The notes under the pieces are model-generated. The model was given only the letters and a program-made list of their open reading frames with translations. It searched no databases and was not told the DNA's origin. Made by a program: the position numbers and the translations under genes. From Flavobacterium psychrophilum (GTDB lineage: Bacteria; Bacteroidota; Bacteroidia; Flavobacteriales; Flavobacteriaceae): 64,000 nt of DNA. The stretch is from assembly GCA_945874225.1 (NCBI GenBank), contig CAMCFT010000019.1:1-64000 (forward strand). The letters are read 5' to 3'. Shown here in pieces: positions 34,590 to 44,709 of this stretch. The first letter of the stretch is position 1; each line of letters starts with the position of its first letter.

Positions 34590-35471
34590 CTATTTCAATG
34601 TAAAACTTGTTTTGGAAACCAATTGGTCCTGATCAAAAACATTCACGAAGTAAGTCCCTTTTGCAAAATCTTTTCCTGGCAAATCTTGTGAAACATTAAC
34701 CGTTTTGTTTTCATATTTCACATTAGTTATAAAACTATAGGTTAATGATTTTTCTCCAAAAGAAACTGTTTGCTTGTCACCCAAAACATTGTTCTTGCTG
34801 TCAATTACTTGAACATAATATGCTTTATCACCAGATTTTGCAATTTGATTTTCGGCAATAGTAAAATTAATTCTAAGAACATTTGCTCTACCAGCTTTAT
34901 CTGTTTCAATTTGTTTTCCGGAACTTTTTAACTTGAAAGCTGAACCTTTTGTATTTAAAATAGTTAATTTTGAACCTTTTTCAACAACTTTTGCTAGTTC
35001 TTCATTTTGACCTGTTAATGCTTCAACATTCTTTTTAGTCTCTCCTAAAACAACAACAGTGCTGTCGCGTTGAGTAGTTAAAACTGTGTTTTGTTTTTTC
35101 AAGCCTTCATTTTCAGCCATTAAAACTTTCATATTGCTTTCTAGTTTAGCATATTGTGATCTATATTTAGACAAATCACCTTTTGATTTATCTACCTGAT
35201 TTATCAAGTTTACCACTTTGTCTCTTTCTTTAATTAATTCATCAGACATTGAGGTGTTTTCTGCAATTGCAGCGTCATAGGTAGTTTTTAACTCCTGTAA
35301 ATCTTTCATAACCAACTCTTTTTCAGAAAGGGTTTTTGTCAATTCTGTTTGAACAATTTTGACATCTGTGGTCATTTTATAAATGTAAACTAAACTTCCT
35401 ACTAATAGGATTGCTAAAATGGCAATAATTACCTTTAGACTTGAACTTGAACTATTCTGTTGCTCTTCCAT
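34590..35471 (-). CDS. membrane-anchored coiled-coil protein, hypothetical
   Basis: 293 residues. One N-terminal transmembrane helix (residues 12-31, SLKVIIAILAILLVGSLVYIY), then about 140 residues of coiled coil (TELTKTLSEKELVMKDLQELK ... LTGQNEELAKVVEKG), and a C-terminal beta domain of about 120 residues (GSAFKLKSSGKQIETDKAGRANVLRINFTIAENQIAKSG...FVNVFDQDQLVSKTSFTLK). No named family recognised; the same build occurs as conserved hypothetical proteins in Flavobacteria. Likely periplasmic, inner-membrane anchored. It sits between hutI and hutG on the opposite strand, with no evident link to histidine degradation. Confidence 0.75.
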   Translation of the reverse strand: MEEQQNSSSSSLKVIIAILAILLVGSLVYIYKMTTDVKIVQTELTKTLSEKELVMKDLQELKTTYDAAIAENTSMSDELIKERDKVVNLINQVDKSKGDLSKYRSQYAKLESNMKVLMAENEGLKKQNTVLTTQRDSTVVVLGETKKNVEALTGQNEELAKVVEKGSKLTILNTKGSAFKLKSSGKQIETDKAGRANVLRINFTIAENQIAKSGDKAYYVQVIDSKNNVLGDKQTVSFGEKSLTYSFITNVKYENKTVNVSQDLPGKDFAKGTYFVNVFDQDQLVSKTSFTLK

Positions 35472-35538
35472 TTTTAAATATTTTTATACAAATTTAATAA
35501 TTTAATATGACCTAACAACGTATTCTCGACAATTATAT

Positions 35539-35546
35539 TATATTTG
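35539..35546 (+). promoter_or_regulatory. -7 box upstream of hutG
   Basis: TATATTTG, 16 bp before the hutG ATG, fits TAnnTTTG; no TTG at -33. It would give a very short leader of about 9 nt. Confidence 0.45.
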
Positions 35547-35562
35547 GGAGATTATATATTTT

Positions 35563-36606
35563 ATGGAAAAGCTCATCCCATTTACGATTAATGACCTTGC
35601 AAAAGTTACGAACCACAGAAGTGGTGAGATAAAATTTGGCGAGAAAATGATGACTATTCCAAAAGGAGTTGATCCTACTTCTTTTTTAAAAACTTCGGAA
35701 GCAAAATATGTAATATTTGGAATCCCTGAAGATATTGGCGTCAGAGCTAATTATGGCAGACCAGGAGCAGCATCAGCTTGGGATAGCGCCATAGGTAGTA
35801 TTGCAAATATTCAACACAATCGCTTTTGCAAAGGAAGTCAAATTCTTATTTTAGGAAAACTAGATGTTTGTGAGGAAATGAAAGATGTGGAGCATTTGAA
35901 TTTTAACAATGTTGATGATCGGACGAAACTGAGCCAACTCGTAGAAAAAATTGACAAAGAAGTTTCCCATATAATTTTCACTATCACAAAATCCGGGAAG
36001 ATTCCGATAATTATTGGTGGTGGTCACAACAATTCCTACGGAAACATAAAAGGAACAGCACTTGCCAAAGGGAAATCCATTAATGCTATAAATTTTGATG
36101 CGCATTCTGATTTTAGAATTCTTGAAGGACGCCATAGCGGAAACGGTTTTTCTTATGCTTATGAAGAAGGTTTTCTGAAAAAATATTTCATTTTTGGTTT
36201 ACACGAAAATTATACTTCAAAAAGTGTTTTGGATATTATTAAAAAAATTGATGACAGAGTACGTTACAACACCTATGACAGTATCAACATTCGAAAGGAA
36301 AAAAACTTTAATCAGGAACTCGTTCATGCTCTAGAATTTATTCAAAATGATTCCTACGGAATTGAAATAGATCTTGATGCAATTCCAAATATTGCAAGCA
36401 GTGCCATGACTTTAAGTGGCTTTTCTATTGAAGAACTTCGGCAGTTTGTTACTTATTTCGGCAAAAATAAAAATGCCGCTTATCTGCATATCTGCGAAGG
36501 AGCCCCTGACCTTGGAGAAGAAAAAAACAATCATTTAATTGGCAAACTTATAGGTTATCTAGTTACTGATTTTATAAAATCTCACAATAATATTGAACCT
36601 ATATAA
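35563..36606 (+). CDS. hutG: formimidoylglutamase (arginase/ureohydrolase family)
   Basis: 347 residues. Metal-site motifs of the ureohydrolase fold: PIIIGGGHNNSYGN, INFDAHSDFRILEGRHSGNGFSYA and GIEIDLDAI. FGIPEDIGVRANYGRPGAASAWD at the N-terminus is typical of the formimidoylglutamase branch. It splits N-formimino-L-glutamate to glutamate and formamide (last step of histidine use), which fits hutI about 1 kb upstream. Transcribed alone, divergent from the coiled-coil gene. Confidence 0.92.
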   Translation: MEKLIPFTINDLAKVTNHRSGEIKFGEKMMTIPKGVDPTSFLKTSEAKYVIFGIPEDIGVRANYGRPGAASAWDSAIGSIANIQHNRFCKGSQILILGKLDVCEEMKDVEHLNFNNVDDRTKLSQLVEKIDKEVSHIIFTITKSGKIPIIIGGGHNNSYGNIKGTALAKGKSINAINFDAHSDFRILEGRHSGNGFSYAYEEGFLKKYFIFGLHENYTSKSVLDIIKKIDDRVRYNTYDSINIRKEKNFNQELVHALEFIQNDSYGIEIDLDAIPNIASSAMTLSGFSIEELRQFVTYFGKNKNAAYLHICEGAPDLGEEKNNHLIGKLIGYLVTDFIKSHNNIEPI

Positions 36607-36670
36607 TGCTCTAATCTTTTTTTTGGTTATCCAAAAAATGCCAACTAATTTCCATCAAAAATAATAAACC

Positions 36671-36678
36671 TATCTTTG
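36671..36678 (+). promoter_or_regulatory. -7 box upstream of the DEAD-box helicase
   Basis: TATCTTTG located 47 bp before the ATG; spacing fits TAnnTTTG, but the -33 element is TTT instead of TTG. Confidence 0.5.
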
Positions 36679-36725
36679 CAGCACTATCTATGTACTAATT
36701 ACAGGATATTTAATACCAATTATTT

Positions 36726-37979
36726 ATGTTATTCGAAGATTTATCACTTTCAAAAAGTATACAAAGAGCCGTATTTGAAGAAGGCTACATAAGCCCAACC
36801 CCTATTCAAGAACAATCCATTCCGCTGGTTTTAGCAGGCAGAGATTTAATAGGTTGTGCCCAAACAGGAACAGGAAAAACGGCAGCATTTGCCATACCCA
36901 TCATACATCAATTACACCGAATTGTAGGTTCATCAAAAAAAGCCAAAGAAATTCGGGCTTTAATAGTAACTCCTACAAGAGAATTAGCGGTCCAAATTGG
37001 TCAAAGTTTTGACACTTATGGCAAATATACTAACTTAACACAATTGACCATTTTTGGAGGTGTTTCTCAAGTTCCACAAGTTGATGCACTACGCAAAGGA
37101 GTTGATGTTCTCGTTGCAACACCGGGAAGATTACTTGATTTGCACAAACAAGGTTTTATAGATTTAGACCATTTACATACCTTAGTCCTTGACGAAGCAG
37201 ATCAAATGCTGGATATGGGATTCATAAACGATGTCAAGAAAATTGTAAAACTTACACCAAAAAACAGACAAACATTATTATTCTCGGCAACAATGCCAAT
37301 AGCCATAAGGGAATTAGCCGAAATGTTTCTGAAAGATCCAGAAAAAGTTGAAGTTTCACCTGTTTCATCTACTGCCGAAAACGTAGAACAACACGTTTAT
37401 TTTGTTGAAAAAACCGAGAAAAGAAACTTGTTGTATCATTTGATAAAAAATCAAAATTTATCGGATGTTTTGGTTTTTTCCAGAACCAAACATGGTGCTG
37501 ATAATGTGGTGAAAGCTTTGCGGAAAAATAACATTGCTGCCGAAGCCATTCACGGAGATAAATCACAAAATGCCAGACAACGCGTTTTGGATGCATTCAA
37601 GAATAAAGAAGTTGGCGTTCTTGTAGCAACTGACATTGCTGCTCGTGGTATTGATATTGACCAATTGCCTTTTGTAATCAATTTTGATTTACCCAATATT
37701 CCCGAAACATACGTTCACCGAATTGGCAGAACCGGTCGTGCCGGAAATGAAGGAATTGCAATTTCTTTTTGCAGTAAAGACGAACATCAATATTGGAAAG
37801 ACATTCAAAAACTAATAAAAGTGGATGTAAAAACCATAAATGACCATCCTTACCATTGGCATTCCGGAAGTCCGGAAACAGCTCCAGCTTCTGCTCAAAA
37901 AAATTCAAACAGAAGCGGAGGTGCCCATAAATCCAGAAAATCCGATGTTTCTAAACAAAACAAAAAACGCTGGTATTAA
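36726..37979 (+). CDS. DEAD-box ATP-dependent RNA helicase (RhlE-like)
   Basis: 417 residues with the full helicase set in order: Q motif TPIQEQ (25-30), Walker A AQTGTGKT (45-52), PTRELA, TPGR, DEAD (near 156), SAT, then the second RecA domain with [10 protein letters not shown] and [13 protein letters not shown]. The C-terminal ~45 residues are a basic, low-complexity tail ([24 protein letters not shown]) as in RhlE-type enzymes. It unwinds short RNA duplexes in ribosome assembly or RNA decay, often important in the cold. Followed by a strong terminator. Confidence 0.94.
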   Translation: MLFEDLSLSKSIQRAVFEEGYISPTPIQEQSIPLVLAGRDLIGCAQTGTGKTAAFAIPIIHQLHRIVGSSKKAKEIRALIVTPTRELAVQIGQSFDTYGKYTNLTQLTIFGGVSQVPQVDALRKGVDVLVATPGRLLDLHKQGFIDLDHLHTLVLDEADQMLDMGFINDVKKIVKLTPKNRQTLLFSATMPIAIRELAEMFLKDPEKVEVSPVSSTAENVEQHVYFVEKTEKRNLLYHLIKNQNLSDVLVFSRTKHGADNVVKALRKNNIAAEAIHGDKSQNARQRVLDAFKNKEVGVLVATDIAARGIDIDQLPFVINFDLPNIPETYVHRIGRTGRAGNEGIAISFCSKDEHQYWKDIQKLIKVDVKTINDHPYHWHSGSPETAPASAQKNSNRSGGAHKSRKSDVSKQNKKRWY

Positions 37980-38009
37980 TTGCAGTTTTATTTCGTACTA
38001 TTATAAAAA

Positions 38010-38047
38010 ATCAGCTTTTAGAAAAATACTAAAAGCTGATTTTTTTT
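38010..38047 (+). terminator. rho-independent terminator after the DEAD-box helicase
   Basis: ATCAGCTTTTAG (38010-38021) pairs perfectly with CTAAAAGCTGAT (38029-38040), followed by a T-run. Confidence 0.9.
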
Positions 38048-38168
38048 ATTAGTAAGTTTCTTATTACCAGTTATTTAAGTGTTAATTATTTGTTATATTG
38101 ATTTTACAATTAACTGATTTTCGTTAATTTTATGATAGTTAATTATTAACAATTTAATAGTATATATT

Positions 38169-38630
38169 ATGAAAACTTTAGTTAAAACAAACAGCTTATT
38201 TCCAACAGTGGAAAGTAAATTAGTCAACAATTTTTTCGATGATTTTATTACAAAAGATTTATTTGATTGGACTGACAGAAATTTTGCAGCTTTAGGCAGC
38301 AATCTTCCTTCTGTAAATTTAAAAGAAACTGATTCGAAAATTGAAATTGAAATGGCAGCTCCAGGAATGAAAAGAGAAGACTTCAAAGTTGAAATCGATA
38401 ATGATATTTTAATGATTTCTTCTGAAAAAGAAGAAGAAAAAGAAGAAAAAAAAGAAAACTACATCCGAAGAGAATTTAATTACAAATCTTTTAACAGAAC
38501 TTTCAGTTTGCCTGAAACTATAGATGAAAACAAAATAGAAGCCAATTATAAAGATGGTATTCTTCATGTTGTTGTTGCAAAAAAAGAAGGTGCTAAAAAA
38601 AGAACTCTAAAAACAATTCCTATTAAATAA
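38169..38630 (+). CDS. small heat-shock protein (Hsp20/alpha-crystallin)
   Basis: 153 residues with a central alpha-crystallin domain (about 45-145): PSVNLKETDSKIEIEMAAPGMKREDFKVEIDNDILMISSEKEEE, YIRREFNYKSFNRTFSLPETID and NYKDGILHVVVAKKEGAKKRT. The A/G-x-L-like motif of the family appears as GILHV. ATP-independent holdase that keeps unfolding proteins soluble. Single gene between two terminators; a 120-bp AT-rich upstream region shows no TAnnTTTG box, so an alternative sigma factor or stress control is possible. Confidence 0.93.
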   Translation: MKTLVKTNSLFPTVESKLVNNFFDDFITKDLFDWTDRNFAALGSNLPSVNLKETDSKIEIEMAAPGMKREDFKVEIDNDILMISSEKEEEKEEKKENYIRREFNYKSFNRTFSLPETIDENKIEANYKDGILHVVVAKKEGAKKRTLKTIPIK

Positions 38631-38662
38631 AAATTGGATTAACAATTTATATTAAATTAAAC

Positions 38663-38692
38663 AAAAAACGCTGTCAAATGACAGCGTTTTTT
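38663..38692. terminator. bidirectional terminator overlapping the sensor kinase stop codon
   Basis: AAAAAACGCTGTCA (38663-38676) pairs perfectly with TGACAGCGTTTTTT (38679-38692). It ends the Hsp20 transcript; on the minus strand the same bases encode the last codons and stop (38674-38676) of the histidine kinase. Confidence 0.85.
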
Positions 38693-40881
38693 GTTTTTTT
38701 GATCTGATCGTTAATGACTTGAAATAACTTTAAGGTTTCAAAAGGTTTTATAATAATATCATTCATTCCCGCAGAAAGAGCCTCCTCTGTGATTTCGTCT
38801 TTGGCGAAAGCCGTTAAAGCAATAATAGGTGTGTTAATTCCTTTGAGTCGAATTTTTCTGGTAGTTTCAAAGCCACTTATTAAAGGCATATTTATATCCA
38901 TTAAAATGACATCAAAGACTTCCTTATTTAATATTTCAATTGCTTGAAATCCATCATCAACAATAAAACAGCTGCAATTATTTTTTTCAATTATTTTCTT
39001 AGTGACAGTTTGGTTAATCTTGTTGTCTTCAACAACTAATATCTTGAATATTTGGCCTGAACTTAAATCTACTTTTATATTGTTGATTATCTCTATTGTT
39101 TTATTAGGGTCAACATCAAATTCAATGGTAAATATAAATGTCGTTCCAATTCCGATCTGGCTTTCGAGTGAAATTTCACTTTTAAATAATTCCAATAATC
39201 GTTTTACAATTGCTAAACCAAGTCCCGTTCCCTGATAATCATTCTCTTTTCTTCCAACCTGAACAAATTTTTCAAAAATTTTGTCTTGGTCAGCAGCCGC
39301 AATTCCTATTCCGTTATCCGATATTTGAAATTCAATAAAATGCGATTTATCTTCGACTTTAACCAAATTAGCACTCACAATCACCTCTCCGTTGTTCGTA
39401 AATTTCAATGCATTACTTATCAAATTCATAAGTATTTGAGCAAATCGCAATTTATCTCCAATTAAATATTCTGGAATTGCCGGGTCAATTTTTATCGATA
39501 TTTTATTATTATGACTTTGTGAAATAAAAGAGAGCGAGTTTTTAACCATGTTAATCTCATCTGAAATATTGAAAGTTAAATTTTCAAGAACAATCCTGTT
39601 TTCTTCAATTTTATTAATTTGTAGAATATCGTTAACAAGTGATAGTAAATAGCGAGCCGAAAATTTAAGCGAGCTCAAATGTGGACTATTTGCCAGTTCT
39701 TTGTGCTCGTCTAATAACATATTTGTAATCCCGACAACACCATATAAAGGTGTTCTCAATTCATGACTTATTGTTGATACGAATTGTGTTTTTGCATAGG
39801 AAGCCTCTTCTGCTTTATCTTTTGCAATAAGTAGTTCTTCATTGGCAATAGTGAGATCATGATTAGCCTTTTTCTTAAAATTATAGTTTTTATAAAGAGA
39901 ATAAAACAATAGCAATACAACCAATAATGAAATGAGAAACAAGAGCACAATAATTTTTGATTTTTTCAGACTTTGAGTTTGTAAATTTCTTTCTGTTTCA
40001 ACTTTATCAATCTCTCTTTTATATTCGTCTAATTCAAGATTAACTCCAGCCACATTAGCCTTCTTAATTTTATCTTCTTTATAAATTTCATCAGTGATTT
40101 TATTGTAAAGGGTTAAGTTTTCATAGGCTTGCTTATAATCTCCTTTTTTTAATAAAAACTTTGAATACTCCTGATGCGAAAAAGATAAATCCGATTTTTC
40201 ATTCCCTTCGGTTCCCAATTTTATGGCTGTCAAAAAATAAGATTCTGCTTTTTTATTTTCACCTGTGTGACTATAATACATCCCATTAAGCATATTGAAT
40301 GCAACAATAGTTGACTCATTACCAAATTTTGGATGGTATTTATTTATATATTTCAAATATGGAAATCCTTCTTCAAAATGACCAATATCAAAGTAAGCCC
40401 ATGCAATATTGAGTTTTGTGAAAACGATTTGACTGGTATCTGCAGTCTTTTGACTATATTCTAGAGATTTTTTATAATAGTTTATTCCTGTCTCATATTG
40501 CTTTTTTTCAAAGCAATAGACATTCCCCAAATTATTATTTATCCAATTTTTTATTTTATCATTATTTGTTTTATTGGCATAAGACAAGCCTTTCTTATAA
40601 TACAAAATCGCTTTTTCAAATTCTGATAATTCTTCAAGATTTGCTGCAATTACATTATAAGAAGCAGCTATAAGATAATCGTCTTTAATGATTGTGGCAT
40701 CATGCAAACTTTGTCTTGCAGTAGATAAGGATTTTTCAAAATTATCCTCACGCAAGTATTTTACTGCTAGTTTAGCTGTTTTTTTAATTTCTTCTTTAGA
40801 AGGTGTCTTTGCCTGTGCAAAAGAATTATTACTGAAAGGGCACAGTAATAATAGCAATAAAACAATTCGTATTGGATGCAT
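38674..40881 (-). CDS. hybrid sensor histidine kinase with TPR input domain
   Basis: 735 residues. Signal peptide (to about 22), periplasmic TPR repeats (~30-290; YYKKGLSYANKTNN, YYKKSLEYSQKT, YFLTAIKLG), one transmembrane helix (309-330), a short coiled coil, HisKA dimerisation helix with phospho-accepting His373 (STISHELRTPLYG), HATPase_c (NLISNALKF, DNGIGIAAADQDKIFEKF, GTGLGLAIV) and a C-terminal receiver domain (from ~612, phospho-acceptor Asp662 in VILMDINMP). The signal would pass via an internal relay to an unlinked phosphotransfer protein or regulator; no partner is adjacent. TPR-kinases of this form are common in Bacteroidota. Confidence 0.94.
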   Translation of the reverse strand: MHPIRIVLLLLLLCPFSNNSFAQAKTPSKEEIKKTAKLAVKYLREDNFEKSLSTARQSLHDATIIKDDYLIAASYNVIAANLEELSEFEKAILYYKKGLSYANKTNNDKIKNWINNNLGNVYCFEKKQYETGINYYKKSLEYSQKTADTSQIVFTKLNIAWAYFDIGHFEEGFPYLKYINKYHPKFGNESTIVAFNMLNGMYYSHTGENKKAESYFLTAIKLGTEGNEKSDLSFSHQEYSKFLLKKGDYKQAYENLTLYNKITDEIYKEDKIKKANVAGVNLELDEYKREIDKVETERNLQTQSLKKSKIIVLLFLISLLVVLLLFYSLYKNYNFKKKANHDLTIANEELLIAKDKAEEASYAKTQFVSTISHELRTPLYGVVGITNMLLDEHKELANSPHLSSLKFSARYLLSLVNDILQINKIEENRIVLENLTFNISDEINMVKNSLSFISQSHNNKISIKIDPAIPEYLIGDKLRFAQILMNLISNALKFTNNGEVIVSANLVKVEDKSHFIEFQISDNGIGIAAADQDKIFEKFVQVGRKENDYQGTGLGLAIVKRLLELFKSEISLESQIGIGTTFIFTIEFDVDPNKTIEIINNIKVDLSSGQIFKILVVEDNKINQTVTKKIIEKNNCSCFIVDDGFQAIEILNKEVFDVILMDINMPLISGFETTRKIRLKGINTPIIALTAFAKDEITEEALSAGMNDIIIKPFETLKLFQVINDQIKKTKNAVI

Positions 40882-41061
40882 AACTAGTTAAAATCGATTC
40901 AAATATACATTATAAATATTTATTAAAAAGATATAAAAAAGGTTTTTATAGGTTATTTCTCTATCATAGAATAGTTGAAAATATCATTGGATTTGAAGAA
41001 ATATTTTATTCATAATTTGAAACCACTCAGAAAGCCGAATAGGTTTATAATAATTTTATAT

Positions 41062-42327
41062 TTATTCTGAAGGAGCATCCCCTTCACCTTCCCATTTCCC
41101 TACTACAGATGTCGCCAAAGCATTGCCTAAAACATTAGTGGCGCTTCGAAACATATCACAGAAATGATCAATTGGCAAAATCAAAGCAATACCTTCAATT
41201 GGAATTTTGAACATTCCGCAAGTAGCTGCCACAATTACTAAACTAGCTCTTGGAACCCCTGCAATTCCTTTGCTGGTAAGCATCAAGACTAAAAGCATCG
41301 TCATTTGGGTCCCCATATCCAAATGGATTCCATACGCTTGAGCGATAAATAAACTGGCAAAAGTCATATACATCATACTTCCATCAAGATTAAAAGAATA
41401 TCCCAAAGGCAACATAAAAGCAACAATTTTATCTTTTACTCCAAAGCGTTCTAATTCTTCGGTTAGTTTTGGAAAAACCGCTTCGCTACTAGTTGTGCTA
41501 AATGCAATAATTAAAGGTCCTACAATGTGATTCAATAAAGTTTTCATTCTTTTTCCAAGAAAAACAAAACCTACAACTAAAAGAAAAAGCCATAAGGAAG
41601 AAATTCCCACCAAAAATGAACCAAAAAATTTGATGTAGGTAAATACTAAATCATTAAGGTCTTTAATGGCAAAAACGCCTGCAATTGCCCCAAAAACTCC
41701 CATTGGTGCAAACTTCATTACATAATTCACCATTTTAAGTACAATATGGGATAATACTTCAATGAAATGGGTAACTGGTTTTGCATAACTACCAATTGAA
41801 GCTGCAGCTAAACCAAAAAAGATAGAGAAAATTACAATTTGGATGATTTCATTATTCGCCATAGCTTCAACGATGCTTTTTGGAATAATATGTTCTATAA
41901 AATTTTGGGCAGAAAAACTTTGAGTATTTCCTGTTACTTCTGCAGCAGTAGATAAATCAATATTAGATAAATTAAGCCCAACTCCCGGCTGCAATATATT
42001 TACCCAAAACATTCCTATTAAAAGTGAAATAAAAGAAGCACTGAAAAACCAGCCTAATGCCTTTGCTCCCACTCTTCCAACGGTTTTTACATCACCCAAC
42101 TTAGCAATACCAGGCACTAATGTACTAAATACCAATAATGAAATTAACATTTGAACCAATCTTATGAAAATAGTTGCCAATATTTTTATCTTATCACTAA
42201 ATTCTTTGGCAAAAGCTACGTCATAATTGTTATGAATATAAATCCCTAAGATTGCTCCAAGCAACATGGCTATAACAATTTGAACGGTAAGATTTCCTAA
42301 TAAGGATGGTTTTTTAGTTTCGGTCAT
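41062..42327 (-). CDS. dicarboxylate/amino acid:cation symporter (DAACS, GltP-like)
   Basis: 421 residues from the ATG at 42327; an in-frame TTG at 42345 adds six residues and is less likely. Eight-helix GltPh-type fold: AFSTTSSEAVFPKL is the serine-rich re-entrant hairpin 1, FNLDGSMMYMTFASLFIAQA (TM7, the cation-site NMDGT-like motif seen here as NLDGS), SKGIAGVPRASLVIVA (hairpin 2) and DHFCDMFRSATNVLGNALA (TM8; the R of DMFRS contacts substrate). Imports C4-dicarboxylates or acidic amino acids with H+ or Na+. Single gene. Confidence 0.94.
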   Translation of the reverse strand: MTETKKPSLLGNLTVQIVIAMLLGAILGIYIHNNYDVAFAKEFSDKIKILATIFIRLVQMLISLLVFSTLVPGIAKLGDVKTVGRVGAKALGWFFSASFISLLIGMFWVNILQPGVGLNLSNIDLSTAAEVTGNTQSFSAQNFIEHIIPKSIVEAMANNEIIQIVIFSIFFGLAAASIGSYAKPVTHFIEVLSHIVLKMVNYVMKFAPMGVFGAIAGVFAIKDLNDLVFTYIKFFGSFLVGISSLWLFLLVVGFVFLGKRMKTLLNHIVGPLIIAFSTTSSEAVFPKLTEELERFGVKDKIVAFMLPLGYSFNLDGSMMYMTFASLFIAQAYGIHLDMGTQMTMLLVLMLTSKGIAGVPRASLVIVAATCGMFKIPIEGIALILPIDHFCDMFRSATNVLGNALATSVVGKWEGEGDAPSE

Positions 42328-42397
42328 TTTTTTGGTGTTCAGCAAACAAAGTCCAGTTTGCAGTTCGTAAAGAACAATACAAACTTAACACTGAATA

Positions 42398-43462
42398 CTA
42401 TTTAAAGTAAGTCTTATTTATCAAATAAAAATCAGCAAGAACAATGGCTGCCATTGCCTCAACAATAGGAACTGCACGAGGTACGACACAAGGATCGTGA
42501 CGCCCTTTTCCAGTCATTTCTGTGATATTTCCTTTATTATCCAATGAATCCTGTTTTTGCATAATAGTAGCCACCGGTTTGAAAGCTACTCTGAAATATA
42601 TATCCATTCCATTACTAATTCCTCCTTGAATTCCTCCCGAAAGATTGGTTTTAGTGGTTCCGTCAGGATTGTATAAATCGTTGTGTTCGCTTCCTTTCAT
42701 TTTTGCGCCACAAAAGCCACTTCCAAATTCGAAACCTTTTACGGCATTTATAGAAAGCATCGCTTTGCCTAATTCAGCATGCAGTTTATCAAAAACAGGC
42801 TCACCCAAACCAATTGGAACATTTTGAATTACGCAAGTCACGGTACCACCTACAGTATCTCCCTGCTTTTTTATAACTCGTATATATTCTTCCATTTTGA
42901 TGGCCGATTCTTCATCAGGACAACGAACAGGATTATTTTCGGTTTTGGAAAAGTCCAAATCTTGATATGGTTTTTCTAAAAATATTGGTCCCACAGAAGA
43001 AACAAAAGCGTTAATTTTTATTTCTGGCAACATTTGTTTTGCTACAGCTCCAGCTACTACTCTACTTGCAGTTTCTCGGGCAGAACTTCGTCCGCCACCA
43101 CGATAATCACGAAAACCATATTTTTTTTCATACACATAATCCGCATGGCTTGGTCTGTAATTGTCTTTGATATGCGAGTAATCGTCTGATTTTTGATTGG
43201 TATTTGGGATAATAAAACCGATAGGAGTTCCAGTAGTTTTGCCTTCGAAAATTCCAGACAGAAATTGCACATCATCTGGTTCTTTACGCTGTGTAACAAT
43301 CGCGGATTGACCCGGTTTTCTTCGAGACATTTCAAATTGAATGGCATCTAAATCTAATGTTATTCCGGAAGGACAACCGTCAATTATTCCGCCTAAAGCT
43401 TCTCCGTGTGATTCTCCAAAAGTTGTTATTCTAAATAGGGTTCCGTAGCTATTTCCTGCCAT
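42398..43462 (-). CDS. aroC: chorismate synthase
   Basis: 354 residues, normal length. [29 protein letters not shown] at the N-terminus, [56 protein letters not shown] and [11 protein letters not shown] are the family signatures, including FMN-binding and catalytic His residues. It converts 5-enolpyruvylshikimate-3-phosphate to chorismate, the last common step to aromatic amino acids, folate and quinones. Needs reduced FMN but no net redox change. Single gene. Confidence 0.97.
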   Translation of the reverse strand: MAGNSYGTLFRITTFGESHGEALGGIIDGCPSGITLDLDAIQFEMSRRKPGQSAIVTQRKEPDDVQFLSGIFEGKTTGTPIGFIIPNTNQKSDDYSHIKDNYRPSHADYVYEKKYGFRDYRGGGRSSARETASRVVAGAVAKQMLPEIKINAFVSSVGPIFLEKPYQDLDFSKTENNPVRCPDEESAIKMEEYIRVIKKQGDTVGGTVTCVIQNVPIGLGEPVFDKLHAELGKAMLSINAVKGFEFGSGFCGAKMKGSEHNDLYNPDGTTKTNLSGGIQGGISNGMDIYFRVAFKPVATIMQKQDSLDNKGNITEMTGKGRHDPCVVPRAVPIVEAMAAIVLADFYLINKTYFK

Positions 43463-43713
43463 TATAATTAGTTTTGAACAAATATAATATTTTAGTTCAA
43501 AGTTTAAAAGTTTAAAGTGTGAAGTTTTAAAAAGCTATTCACAATTTGTTGGCATTTTCAAAGTATTAAAATAGATTTCTTTGTATTATGCCCATCATTT
43601 TACTACTTCATAATTCAAAAAAATGAGGTAATTATAATTTTATTTGAATTGTACTATAATTTTTCCGCCTGTTAGCAGTTATATCTATAGTAATTACAAA
43701 CATTTATTTATTT
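43463..43713. other. AT-rich intergenic region
   Basis: About 250 bases between the divergent aroC and beta-barrel genes. No gene or repeat recognised; no good match to the TAnnTTTG promoter. Confidence 0.5.
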
Positions 43714-44223
43714 ATGAAAAAAATCATTTTATCGGCAATTATGCTAATGGGATTAGCGTTTACCACACAGGCACAAGACATTTCAAAAAATGCAATAGGT
43801 CTTCGATTTGGAGATAATGCCGGTTTTGGCGCAGAAGTTTCGTATCAAAGAGGATTGTCAAACAATAATCGACTTGAACTGGATTTAGGCTGGAGAAATA
43901 GAAATGATTATTACAATAATGGGTATTATGGTAATGACGATGCCATAAAATTGGCAGGCTTGTATCAATGGGTTTGGAATATTGACGGTGGATTCAACTG
44001 GTATGCAGGCGTTGGTGGAGGTATTGGAAGTTATAATAGTGATTATAACGGAGCTAATGACAGTGGGGTGTTTGCTTTTGCAGCTGGTGATGTAGGAATC
44101 GAATACAATTTTGATTTCCCGTTACAATTGTCACTTGATTTTAGACCTGAACTAGGTGGTAATAGTTATTATGAAAATAATTATAGTTCAGATATCGCTT
44201 TGGGTATAAGATACAGATTCTAA
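43714..44223 (+). CDS. small outer membrane beta-barrel protein
   Basis: 169 residues. Signal peptide ending at TQAQ (about residue 20), then alternating beta strands (AIGLRFGDNAGFGAEVSYQRGL, NRLELDLGWRNRN, WYAGVGGGIGSYNSDYNG, VGIEYNFDFPLQLSLDFRPELGG) ending in the aromatic C-terminal strand IALGIRYRF, as required for BamA-mediated insertion. This matches small 8-strand outer-membrane barrels (OmpA/OmpX-like) common in Flavobacteria. No ligand can be inferred. Followed by a terminator. Confidence 0.85.
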   Translation: MKKIILSAIMLMGLAFTTQAQDISKNAIGLRFGDNAGFGAEVSYQRGLSNNNRLELDLGWRNRNDYYNNGYYGNDDAIKLAGLYQWVWNIDGGFNWYAGVGGGIGSYNSDYNGANDSGVFAFAAGDVGIEYNFDFPLQLSLDFRPELGGNSYYENNYSSDIALGIRYRF

Positions 44224-44241
44224 AATATTAGAATTTTTTGT

Positions 44242-44282
44242 AAAACTCCGTCTCGTTCCAAAAAAACGAGATGGAGTTTTTT
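44242..44282. terminator. bidirectional terminator between beta-barrel gene and PrcB-domain gene
   Basis: AAAACTCCGTCTCGTT pairs with AACGAGATGGAGTTTT (one G-T wobble), loop of about 7 bases, flanked by a T-run. It reaches the stop codon of the opposite gene. Confidence 0.85.
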
Positions 44283-44709
44283 ATTTAATGATAATCTCTT
44301 TTTTAGAATTTATTTTTACTACACAATATGGAGTCGTAATTTCTTGTGTGGCAATTGTATTGGGTTCTGGAGAGGTTTCTTTGATGGTAACAATTATATT
44401 CTTATCAGTTTCTACAGCACTTACAACGCTTATCTTATAACCACCAGATGTTTTTTCTCCCATATTCAAGACAATAAAATTTGAAGTCTGGATATCATTT
44501 GGGTGAATTTTATTTCTTAATTTTTCATCATTTTGCAACATTGCAATTTCTTTTTCTTCGGTTAGGATTTCAAAAAAACGAATGCTGGCGCCACCATCTG
44601 TTTGTTGGGTCAAAACTTCATATAACGGCTTAGTTCCTGAATTTTTTGTAGATGAAGCTCCACAAGAAACCAGAATTAAAGTGAGTAATAACAGACCTAT
44701 ATTTCTCAT
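44281..44709 (-). CDS. PrcB C-terminal-domain lipoprotein
   Basis: 142 residues. Lipoprotein signal (LVSC, Cys16). Residues ~70-140 show the PrcB_C pattern: FIVLNMGEKTSGGYKISVVSAVE, IIVTIKETSPEPNTIATQEITTPYCVVKI, where the TGGY-like core and the TxPYxxV end are characteristic. The domain is named from a protease-complex subunit of Treponema; in isolated lipoproteins its role is unknown. It overlaps the upstream bshA gene by 4 bp (ATGA), so the two are probably co-transcribed. Confidence 0.78.
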   Translation of the reverse strand: MRNIGLLLLTLILVSCGASSTKNSGTKPLYEVLTQQTDGGASIRFFEILTEEKEIAMLQNDEKLRNKIHPNDIQTSNFIVLNMGEKTSGGYKISVVSAVETDKNIIVTIKETSPEPNTIATQEITTPYCVVKINSKKEIIIK

